The translations under genes were made by a program, and so were the position numbers. A DNA stretch of 32,834 nt, taken from assembly GCA_903843305.1 (NCBI GenBank), contig CAIMPI010000047.1, positions 1 through 32,834 on the forward strand. Reading direction: 5' to 3'. The notes under the pieces are model-generated. The model did not search any database. It saw only the letters and a program-made list of their open reading frames with translations, and was not told the DNA's origin. Below, one piece after another: positions 1 through 7,336 of the stretch. This DNA comes from an uncultured Chlorobiaceae bacterium (GTDB lineage Bacteria > Bacteroidota > Chlorobiia > Chlorobiales > Chlorobiaceae). Within the stretch, counting starts at the first letter, position 1; each line of letters begins with the position of its first letter.

Positions 1-1605
1 CACGCCTGTGGGGAAGACACCCCCTTACCCCCCTCTCCAGCCGCTGGAGCAGAAACACCCCCACGCCTGTGGGGAAGACATCAAGGACTACTCCACACAA
101 TCGACAGATACGGAAACACCCCCACGCCTGTGGGGAAGACCAGTATACCATTTAGCCAGAGTATACTGATGAAGAAACACCCCCACGCCTGTGGGGAAGA
201 CCTCTAGACCTCATTACCAAGGCAGTGCAGATCAGAAACACCCCCACGCCTGTGGGGAAGACCTCAAAAGGGCAGATGGCTATTGCAAAGGTCGAGAAAC
301 ACCCCCACGCCTGTGGGGAAGACTCACTCTTTCACCGAGCACGGGTTTGTTGTTGGGAAACACCCCCACGCCTGTGGGGAAGACGACCGCAAGCGCTTTG
401 ACAACGACCCCGGGCAGGAAACACCCCCACGCCTGTGGGGAAGACTAGAGATCGCAAAGCTGCCGATTTTGACCTTGAGAAACACCCCCACGCCTGTGGG
501 GAAGACTTACCTCCTTGCCTGTCCTTGGCCAGACTTTCAGAAACACCCCCACGCCTGTGGGGAAGACGAAGAGGCGGAACGTGATAACGTCTACATGCAA
601 GAAACACCCCCACGCCTGTGGGGAAGACCCTTCAGCCGCAGTCAGTTGCTCACGAGCATCAGAAACACCCCCACGCCTGTGGGGAAGACCCGCATTAATC
701 CTTGAGAGCTTTTCCGCCAGCGGAAACACCCCCACGCCTGTGGGGAAGACTGTGCTTTTGAGCTGCACGGTGCCTGAGACTGAGAAACACCCCCACGCCT
801 GTGGGGAAGACTGCCTCCTTAATTGAGGCCATCATCATCAAATAGAAACACCCCCACGCCTGTGGGGAAGACCCGCCACCGATGGACATATCACCACTTG
901 ATATAGAAACACCCCCACGCCTGTGGGGAAGACTAGGTGACACCACGTTTTAATTACTTTATTTGGGAAACACCCCCACGCCTGTGGGGAAGACTCATCA
1001 AAATGCTGATCAATAGATGCAATACGAGAAACACCCCCACGCCTGTGGGGAAGACTGGTAAACAATAGCGGTCGCGGACTGTACGCCAGAAACACCCCCA
1101 CGCCTGTGGGGAAGACATCGCCGATTGATTTGAACAGGTCAGTCCACTGGAAACACCCCCACGCCTGTGGGGAAGACCTGATGTAAGGAGTTGACCAGAC
1201 CGTGTTACCTGGAAACACCCCCACGCCTGTGGGGAAGACAATAACGATGGGAGTACGACCACCACCAAGATAGAAACACCCCCACGCCTGTGGGGAAGAC
1301 GGCGCCCCGTTATACTCTGAGCTGTAACTCATAGAAACACCCCCACGCCTGTGGGGAAGACCTTTTTATAGCCCGAAATTTGCCGGAATTAACGGAAACA
1401 CCCCCACGCCTGTGGGGAAGACTTTGCCCTATCAAGACACTCAATGTCGATCTGGGAAACACCCCCACGCCTGTGGGGAAGACCAGCCTGCACAGCGACA
1501 AGTTTCACAATCTCGAGAAACACCCCCACGCCTGTGGGGAAGACCGGCGACACGTTGACGGTCTACGCTGGATGTGAGAAACACCCCCACGCCTGTGGGG
1601 AAGAC
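1..1605 (-). CRISPR. Type I-E CRISPR array, 26 full repeats plus one partial, 26 spacers
   Basis: The 28-bp repeat reads on the plus strand from GAAACACCCC to GGGGAAGAC. Full copies start at 52, 113 and every 61 bp to 1150, then at 1212 and every 61 bp to 1578. Positions 1-18 are the end of one more repeat, so the array continues outside the window. The repeats look identical, with no degenerate end copy. Spacers are 33 nt, except the one at 1178-1211, which is 34. Read on the minus strand, the repeat runs from GTCTTCCCC to GTGTTTC and can form a CCCCAC/GTGGGG stem with an AGGC loop, as type I-E repeats do. The cas operon runs towards the array on the minus strand, so the transcribed strand is probably minus and the leader end is at 1605. 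Because the period is 1 mod 3, the array gives false ORFs in many frames. Confidence 0.98.
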
Positions 1606-1650
1606 CCTGACATTTAAAGGGGTTATAAGCCGTCATTCATGGTTTTTGAA
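1606..1650 (-). promoter_or_regulatory. Short CRISPR leader with promoter-like sequence overlapping the cas2 3' end
   Basis: Only 27 bp separate the last repeat (ends 1605) from the cas2 stop codon (1633). On the minus strand a TTCAAA box (1645-1650) and a TATAAC box (1622-1627) are 17 bp apart, a good sigma-70-like spacing. Transcription would then begin about 8 nt before the first repeat. The -35 box and part of the spacer lie inside cas2. No convincing IHF site was seen. The promoter is an inference from two hexamers; cotranscription of the array with the cas operon is the alternative. Confidence 0.4.
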
Positions 1651-1947
1651 TGGCTGCTCTGGTTCCGTATACTTCTCAATAACCAGTTGCATCCCGGAAA
1701 GTTCGATTATCTCTTTTCGGGTATCACCCAAGCCATAAATCTCATATCCCGGTGGCAAATTGCTGCTCTTGAAAACCATCAGACCGGATTCTGAAGGACA
1801 ATGGTTGTGCAGATATTCAACCACTTTTTTTGCAACAGAATCTTTTACGCCGGAGACAAATATATTTGCCCGTGGTTCGGCAAACCAAAGCTTCATTCTG
1901 CCTCGTACTGCTGGAGGAATATCATTCGCAATAACAACAAGCATCAT
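1633..1947 (-). CDS. cas2: CRISPR-associated endonuclease Cas2, type I-E
   Basis: This 104-aa protein is the Cas2 subunit of the Cas1-Cas2 spacer integration complex. The N-terminus MMLVVIANDIPPAVRGRM, followed by WFAEPRANIFVSG, is the ferredoxin-like pattern of the short type I-E Cas2 (about 95-105 aa). In this subtype Cas2 acts mainly as the structural dimer that bridges two Cas1 dimers. The first ATG at 1947 overlaps the cas1 stop by 4 bp (ATGA), which suggests coupled translation; a second ATG follows at once. It is the last gene of the cas operon, and its 3' end appears to hold the promoter of the CRISPR array 27 bp downstream. Confidence 0.96.
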   Translation of the reverse strand: MMLVVIANDIPPAVRGRMKLWFAEPRANIFVSGVKDSVAKKVVEYLHNHCPSESGLMVFKSSNLPPGYEIYGLGDTRKEIIELSGMQLVIEKYTEPEQPFKNHE

Positions 1948-2825
1948 GACCTCCCAAGCATTTCTTCGATATCCGGTCCAATGCGTGCCAAGAGATCTAT
2001 AGCGATTACCCTTCTGCGGAATTCGGTGGCAATTTTGTGTCTATCATACTCCCCTGCCATCAGTGCCGTCAGTGCAAATGCAAGATCAATAGAGAGATGT
2101 TCTTTGTAGAGGTCTGCAATATCATAAACAAATGGCAGAGGACTTCCGGCATGAATAAAACCTATATGTGGGGAATATCCCATACTGTGAACTGCCGAAG
2201 AAATAATTCCGTATAGAGCAGCGTTCGCTGATGTCAGGATTCTGTTGGTTATATCACCCATCTCAAACTTGCCTGGGGTAAATTGCCTCCCTTTCCAGCC
2301 TACCTTGTACTCTTGAGCTTTTGTTTCATAGAGTTGTCGAACACGCAAGCCTTCCATACCCATCATCTGTTTAAGGTTTTTGTTTTCCAGTTTTGCCTCA
2401 GGGAACCTGCGAGTAAACATTCGTGTAGCAACCTTGAGCGAAGCATCAGGATCAGCGGAGAGAATCAGTTGCCGATGAAAGTTACGAGTATCACTTGTCG
2501 GTGTCTGACCCGCTGCATAAAAAATAAGAGCGTCTTCACCAACCCAGCAGACTCCACAATTCGCCGCAGCCATAACCTTCACCGCTTCGTGAGTAACAGC
2601 CGTGCCTGGCCCAAGAAGCAAACAATTGAGCATCGCAACGGGTAATCTGACAACATTATTGTCACAATCAATCCATTTGACACTGCTGTCATCAATTTCA
2701 AGCCGCCCCCGTTCCAAATAGATAAATGGATATTTATCCTTGACCTGCGGCAACGTGTCTCGCGTAATTTTTATCAGCAATCGGGATGGTGTGTTATCGT
2801 GTACAGGTGGTTCAGGCATCGTCAT
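1944..2825 (-). CDS. cas1: CRISPR-associated integrase Cas1, type I-E
   Basis: Cas1 is the metal-dependent integrase that joins new spacers to the leader-proximal repeat. From the ATG at 2825 the protein has 293 aa, slightly shorter than E. coli Cas1. The three active-site residues are visible: Glu158 in GMEGLRVR, His225 in GFIHAG and Asp238 in YDIADLY. The N-terminal beta domain precedes an alpha-helical catalytic domain. The frame can be opened one codon earlier at a TTG (2828), but the ATG at 2825, or the one at 2819, is more likely. The start region overlaps the end of cas5e, and the stop overlaps cas2, so adaptation genes are tightly coupled to the Cascade genes. Confidence 0.97.
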   Translation of the reverse strand: MTMPEPPVHDNTPSRLLIKITRDTLPQVKDKYPFIYLERGRLEIDDSSVKWIDCDNNVVRLPVAMLNCLLLGPGTAVTHEAVKVMAAANCGVCWVGEDALIFYAAGQTPTSDTRNFHRQLILSADPDASLKVATRMFTRRFPEAKLENKNLKQMMGMEGLRVRQLYETKAQEYKVGWKGRQFTPGKFEMGDITNRILTSANAALYGIISSAVHSMGYSPHIGFIHAGSPLPFVYDIADLYKEHLSIDLAFALTALMAGEYDRHKIATEFRRRVIAIDLLARIGPDIEEMLGRS

Positions 2826-3543
2826 CAATAGTTAGAATACTTACCCTTCGTTCTCTGTAAACCTTATTTTCTCCAAATTGAATGGGCACATCATTCAGTA
2901 TGATTGTCTCCCCTGCGCCCTCGCCATCAACTACCCTGAAGTCCTCCACCCTCCCTTTCCCATCCGCAATTTCAAGGGCTTTTTCCAATGCAGAAGGTGC
3001 TGATTCAAAACATCCACGATAAATGAAGTCAGTAGGGGCACAACATTTTCTGCCAAAATAGATATCCCAGTATGGGTTTTCCAGAGCATTTGCAAAGGTC
3101 GCTGCTTTTTCGGCTGGAACTTCCAGTATGGCAGCAAATGCTTCACCCTGAAGATAGTAGCGGTAGGTTATTTTTGAGCCCCCATTGACTGCCGCCGTTC
3201 CATCGCTTTTTTTAGGAATAAGAAGGGTTTCCCACGGATTTTTCTCATCATAGCCACTGCCGACCATCTGGAAATCACGCAGTAGAGGTTCTCGGCCAAC
3301 TTTTTGCCACTCTCCCCTACTGTTTTCCCTTTTTCTGCCAAATGAGATAACGCTCTGGGTCAACGGCGCCATCTCTTCAAGCAGCTCCCGCTGTTCTCCA
3401 CCAGCCCCAAGAGCGCAACACAACAAACCAAGAATTCCTGATTTGGTCGGAAACTCAAGGGTACCCCTCCTCCCGAATCGCGAATCGGCTCCCCACGATT
3501 GCAATGGCGCTTCAAGCCACAGCAAAAGATAAACATTACTCAT
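2812..3543 (-). CDS. cas5e: Cascade subunit Cas5e (CasD)
   Basis: Cas5e caps the 5' handle of the crRNA at the foot of the Cascade complex. The 243-aa protein starts with LLLWLEAPLQSWG, followed by FPTKSGILGLL, the typical Cas5e beginning, in which an RRM-like fold opens with a strand and a glycine-rich helix. Length matches the family (about 220-250 aa). The ATG at 3543 overlaps the cas7e stop by 4 bp. The C-terminal part contains VYRERRVSIL, also common in this family. In type I-E it does not process RNA; that task belongs to Cas6e in the same operon. Confidence 0.96.
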   Translation of the reverse strand: MSNVYLLLWLEAPLQSWGADSRFGRRGTLEFPTKSGILGLLCCALGAGGEQRELLEEMAPLTQSVISFGRKRENSRGEWQKVGREPLLRDFQMVGSGYDEKNPWETLLIPKKSDGTAAVNGGSKITYRYYLQGEAFAAILEVPAEKAATFANALENPYWDIYFGRKCCAPTDFIYRGCFESAPSALEKALEIADGKGRVEDFRVVDGEGAGETIILNDVPIQFGENKVYRERRVSILTIDDDA

Positions 3544-4583
3544 AGGCCCTCCGCCACATAGCTTGTTAATTCTGAGACAAGGTTGTCGATGTTGAAACTG
3601 CTATCCTGTCCAAAGGTATACTCCTTTTGCTTCCCAAAAAGTGATCCTGCCAACTTCTCTTTATGGGTAAGATAGTCGGTGAGTGCAGTTATGCTTGGTT
3701 GAAGATAGCCGCCATCTTTTGATTTAACAGCAGTTTCAAAGGGAACCTGCAAACGCTGCCCCTTGCGGATGTAAATCTTTGCAAACTCCCAGGGTGATGC
3801 TCCTGACTGTGTTGTCTGCCGTGCACTCGGTACAGCCACAAAAAGTGCTTTGGTAAATGCCTCAATGGCTTTTGCAAGCCCTTCTCCCAAAAGAGAATCC
3901 CATAGTTGACCGAGGTCGAGACTGATGTAGCGGTAATAGGTTGCGGAATTGAATTCAAGACTACCCATATGTGCGGAACCCGTCTCTTCGCTCAAATCGT
4001 CAAGGGCAGTGAAGAACTCCACCTCGTTGCTCACTTTGTGAGTGGAAATGGCATGGGAGAACGAAGAGGCAGCTTCGACATTGAGTTCACTTGCCTGAGC
4101 AACCATACGCCCAAACAGGGCAATATCAAGCCCATCAATAGCAGTGTTCAAATGTTTTTTGGCTACTTTCTGAAGCTCTTTATCGTTAAGCTTGGTACTG
4201 TCAAAACCTTTTTCCTGCGCATAATCTGCAAATGCTTGAGCTTCGGATGCAGTGAAAAAAAACAGAGTATCCTTGCTGAAAGAATCAGAAACAACCTTAC
4301 CACACGCTGTTGCCTGCTCATCCAATGCTCCGCTTTCGATACAAGCTTTGGCAACAAAATCCGCAATTTTTTTCGAACGAATTCCGAGCTTGATGCCAAA
4401 ATCCTGCATGGCAAGTCGCACCTGACGTTTCCAGCATTGAGAGCTGACACGAGCACGGGTGTTTCCGCCAACTATAGCTGTTTTTGGAGCACCAACATCG
4501 TCACGGTTTAAACAGGTGACTGGGAAGGATTGGAGAATGTGATATTCAATGCGAGTGTTTCTGAATGGATTTGTGGGGCTCAT
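3540..4583 (-). CDS. cas7e: Cascade backbone subunit Cas7e (Cse4/CasC)
   Basis: Cas7e polymerises (six copies in E. coli) along the crRNA spacer and forms the Cascade backbone. The 347-aa protein begins with the family signature: IEYHILQSFPVTCLNRDD, then GAPKTAIVGG and TRARVSSQCWKRQVR. Length agrees with known type I-E members (about 345-370 aa). The ATG at 4583 is 11 bp downstream of the cas6e stop. Its stop overlaps the cas5e start by 4 bp. Cas7e follows cas6e here, whereas in E. coli it directly follows cse2. Confidence 0.97.
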   Translation of the reverse strand: MSPTNPFRNTRIEYHILQSFPVTCLNRDDVGAPKTAIVGGNTRARVSSQCWKRQVRLAMQDFGIKLGIRSKKIADFVAKACIESGALDEQATACGKVVSDSFSKDTLFFFTASEAQAFADYAQEKGFDSTKLNDKELQKVAKKHLNTAIDGLDIALFGRMVAQASELNVEAASSFSHAISTHKVSNEVEFFTALDDLSEETGSAHMGSLEFNSATYYRYISLDLGQLWDSLLGEGLAKAIEAFTKALFVAVPSARQTTQSGASPWEFAKIYIRKGQRLQVPFETAVKSKDGGYLQPSITALTDYLTHKEKLAGSLFGKQKEYTFGQDSSFNIDNLVSELTSYVAEGL

Positions 4584-4594
4584 GATGATAAATA

Positions 4595-5221
4595 TTAATT
4601 GATGATTGAAAATTTTATGGGCGCTATCTGAAGCAGACCAAAACCAAAAGCTTTGCCGCGTCCAATACCATGCTGAAAACTTTTAATGAAAAGAGATCGG
4701 TCGATCACTTCAAGCTCACCTGACAGTTCTGCTCCTCCATGCGTAACGCTGTGAGTTTGCTTGACGAATTGCTTCACTTGAAGGCTTTTGACCTGAAGAG
4801 TTGCAGGATTGACTGTAAAGCCCCACGATGCCGGTGCCTTTTCAATAAACCACAGACCAATCTCATCCCGCTCCTTGATGGCTAAGAGTTTACGGCTTCT
4901 GCTATCACGTTTGGTGGGGTTGATGACTAACTCAAAACGATAACGATCAAAGGTCAAAAATTTATCATCAATCGGCTTTGATTCCAGAACTCCATGCTCC
5001 GGTTTACGAGGCTCCCTGTCTGACAGCAACAGTATAAGCCGACCGTTCTTGTCACCTCCCTTGTCGGCATAGAGAAAACCGCTTGGAACACTGGCGTTTT
5101 TCTCTGCATCAGTTCTCCGATCTTCAAAAAGGCTGTAGACAACCCTATGCAACGAGTAGTCATCAGTAATGCGCAACGCTTTTATCTCCTTTGGGCCCAG
5201 CCTGAGAATACTTGCTATCAT
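4595..5221 (-). CDS. cas6e: crRNA-processing endoribonuclease Cas6e (Cse3/CasE)
   Basis: Cas6e cuts within each repeat of the CRISPR transcript and stays bound to the 3' hairpin of the crRNA. The start at 5221 is chosen because MIASILRLG is the family N-terminus and because its ATG overlaps the cse2 stop (ATGA). The upstream extension is therefore not used, and the protein has 208 aa. Tyr22 and His25 (in DDYSLHRVVYSLF) match the catalytic Tyr/His pair known from the Thermus homologue. The glycine-rich C-terminal loop GIGRGKAFGFGLL is present. Its place between cse2 and cas7e differs from E. coli, where it follows cas5e. Confidence 0.95.
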   Translation of the reverse strand: MIASILRLGPKEIKALRITDDYSLHRVVYSLFEDRRTDAEKNASVPSGFLYADKGGDKNGRLILLLSDREPRKPEHGVLESKPIDDKFLTFDRYRFELVINPTKRDSRSRKLLAIKERDEIGLWFIEKAPASWGFTVNPATLQVKSLQVKQFVKQTHSVTHGGAELSGELEVIDRSLFIKSFQHGIGRGKAFGFGLLQIAPIKFSIIN

Positions 5222-5751
5222 ACCGCCTCCTTTGTAGCGAAACTCTGAGTATGCCGGTAAAACTCTTGTGCCCACTCAGTCTTGACTCTCTGGCTATCCC
5301 AATAAAATTTAAGCAGTTGCTCAAGCAAACGGGCGTAATCAACAGCAGCACCCACTCTTGCATCAATCAGACTGAAGAGTGGACGGAGAATTCGGCACAC
5401 TTCTTCGATGGAGTCGCAGGCAAGCAGTCGACGCAGTTTAGCTTTTGCCTGATCACTCTGATTCCCATCATCATAACAGCGGGCAATGGCGTTGCCTATG
5501 CCAATTGAGCCGTTTTGCTCAATTTTGGCTTTTGCAATTGCTGCTGTAACTGTTGCATAGGGTAACCGCACCCAAGGTTTGTCCAGATCAATATTGAAGG
5601 CTGCCAGATACTCCCAGCTCTGATATTCTGTTGCCGGGTTGTCCGCTCGTCGTAATGCCGCAGCAACCCCCTTGTTTAGCTTGATCCGCTCAATAATGAA
5701 CAGTACAAATGCCAGAGACCTGCTGGTTTTCGTTTCAGGTGCATTAGTCAT
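5218..5751 (-). CDS. cse2: Cascade small subunit Cse2 (CasB, Cas11e)
   Basis: Cse2 forms the dimeric belly of type I-E Cascade and stabilises the R-loop on the non-target strand. The 177-aa, mostly helical protein has typical segments such as NKGVAAALRRADNPATEYQ near the N-terminus and RFHR-like basic helices later (AKAKLRRLLAC). Length fits the family (160-200 aa). The ATG at 5751 lies 12 bp after the cse1 stop and is preceded by a modest GGAAAG element. The stop overlaps the cas6e start. Confidence 0.93.
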   Translation of the reverse strand: MTNAPETKTSRSLAFVLFIIERIKLNKGVAAALRRADNPATEYQSWEYLAAFNIDLDKPWVRLPYATVTAAIAKAKIEQNGSIGIGNAIARCYDDGNQSDQAKAKLRRLLACDSIEEVCRILRPLFSLIDARVGAAVDYARLLEQLLKFYWDSQRVKTEWAQEFYRHTQSFATKEAV

Positions 5752-5763
5752 AGGTTCTTTCCG

Positions 5764-7317
5764 TTACGGATTGAGATAGTTGATAAGATTCGGTCTGTTT
5801 TTTGCCCATGCATCAATCTGTCTGGCGCTCTCTTTTGGACAAAAGGTGTCGTAGGCTTTTATCGCAAATTGGGCAAATGCTTTTCTTACTTTATTTGTCG
5901 CATAGGGTGGCTCACAAGCATCAACAAGTTCCTGAAAACGACGTTCACAGAGTTGCCAAAAAAGAGTTGATGCCTGATCAGCAAGAGCGGTATCACTCAT
6001 ATTCTGCGCTTTAAAAAAGCCATTTGTTGAAGCAAAGACAGTTTTCGATAGCTTGTCAAGAGCCTCCATTTCGATTTTGAGCTGATTATACCATAGCTCT
6101 CCAAGCATAACAGTCTCAAGAAAAACAAGGGACTCAACAAAGTCATTATCCTGCTTTACCGACTGATCGCCAGCATTCGGGCTTACCCGGAGCCCTCCTG
6201 ACCAGACACCAAGTTTTTTGTATCGTTGACGAAAACGGTTAAAACCATTTTTTATAAATTGGCATTCATAACCTGAAGAAACATCCGTACCCATAAAAGC
6301 AAGTAAAGAAACAAGTTCTCGCCAAGGACGCTTGTTCGGGTCAATCCACTTTATTTTAGGTGTGGCGGCATCTGTGTTTACCGCCATGCTCGGTTCACGC
6401 CAGCCTTCCTTATGGCTGGGGTAGTGGATACCCTCGACATAATAGATTCCATCTCCTTCCAGCAGAACAAAACGTGACAAGGCGACAAGTGTCGCCATAT
6501 AAGAACTTTTTAAATTTATGGCTGCCGGACAGGCAACACCTGTCGGCATCTCCTCCCAGGGGGCAGTTCCAAGACCGGTCGTCCAGTATGCGTTCTCTTT
6601 TATTCTTTCCTGCGAGAACAGGTTGAGGAACAATGTGTCAATAAGAGTTTCACCAACAAGCATGGAGTGGAGATATCCGACATAATTACCAAGACTTGGA
6701 GCCGATTTTGCTGAAGGAGTTTTTCCGACATAACCAAGTATCAACTGATCTTCAAGGTTTTTCTCGACTCGTTTCCCTCCCAGAGCAAAGTTCATAAGGG
6801 ATACAATGAAAATAGCTTTGTCGGCATCAGCCAACACCTTTGGAATTTGATACTGGGTCAGGATGGTGTTGTTGTCGGAAGGCATGTCTGGATAAAAGCC
6901 CATACCAAGAGACTTGGGCTTAGCATTGGCTTCAGCATTGCTTCGATCAGATTCCTTTTTAGCTTCTTTGAGATCTTTCCGTTTCCTTCGCTCAATAAGT
7001 CCTTGAAGAGCGGGCATTTGCAAAAACGGTTTTTCTCCGTAAAGCCAAAAGCGATCGTGCCATTTATCGAGATAGTCAAGGCACTTGCTGGAAAGCTCTG
7101 AACTCTCCATTGCTTCGAACGCCTCATCGTCTGCCGGGGTACATGCGGCCTGAGCAATGGCAAGTAACAGCTTTGTCACAGCCATTTTCTGAAGGGCATT
7201 GCCACCAAGAGCTCGATTGTCGAGTTCGCTGAATACCTGACGGAGGCTCAACCGGCCTTTGTCTATAACAGTTATCCATGGTTCATCAATCAAGTTAAAA
7301 CGATTTTCAAGATTCAT
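5764..7317 (-). CDS. cse1: Cascade large subunit Cse1 (CasA, Cas8e)
   Basis: Cse1 recognises the PAM, opens the target DNA and recruits Cas3. I place the start at 7317 because MNLENRFNLIDEPWITV is the standard N-terminus of the family. The open frame continues 42 codons upstream, but that part overlaps the end of cas3 and has no family character. The protein is then 517 aa, close to the usual 500-520. FNLIDEPWI at the start and FYPDMPSDNN near residue 150 support the call. The start is 19 bp after the cas3 stop in the same operon, so Cascade and Cas3 are probably made from one message. Confidence 0.95.
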   Translation of the reverse strand: MNLENRFNLIDEPWITVIDKGRLSLRQVFSELDNRALGGNALQKMAVTKLLLAIAQAACTPADDEAFEAMESSELSSKCLDYLDKWHDRFWLYGEKPFLQMPALQGLIERRKRKDLKEAKKESDRSNAEANAKPKSLGMGFYPDMPSDNNTILTQYQIPKVLADADKAIFIVSLMNFALGGKRVEKNLEDQLILGYVGKTPSAKSAPSLGNYVGYLHSMLVGETLIDTLFLNLFSQERIKENAYWTTGLGTAPWEEMPTGVACPAAINLKSSYMATLVALSRFVLLEGDGIYYVEGIHYPSHKEGWREPSMAVNTDAATPKIKWIDPNKRPWRELVSLLAFMGTDVSSGYECQFIKNGFNRFRQRYKKLGVWSGGLRVSPNAGDQSVKQDNDFVESLVFLETVMLGELWYNQLKIEMEALDKLSKTVFASTNGFFKAQNMSDTALADQASTLFWQLCERRFQELVDACEPPYATNKVRKAFAQFAIKAYDTFCPKESARQIDAWAKNRPNLINYLNP

Positions 7318-7336
7318 GTAAGTGGTGTTGCCCTGT

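Noticed and set aside
191-1577. Many overlapping ORFs with repeated NTPTPVGKT, KHPHACGED or LPHRRGGVS motifs
   Set aside because: They are translations of the CRISPR repeats. The 61-bp period shifts the frame by one each unit, so the same three motifs appear in turn.
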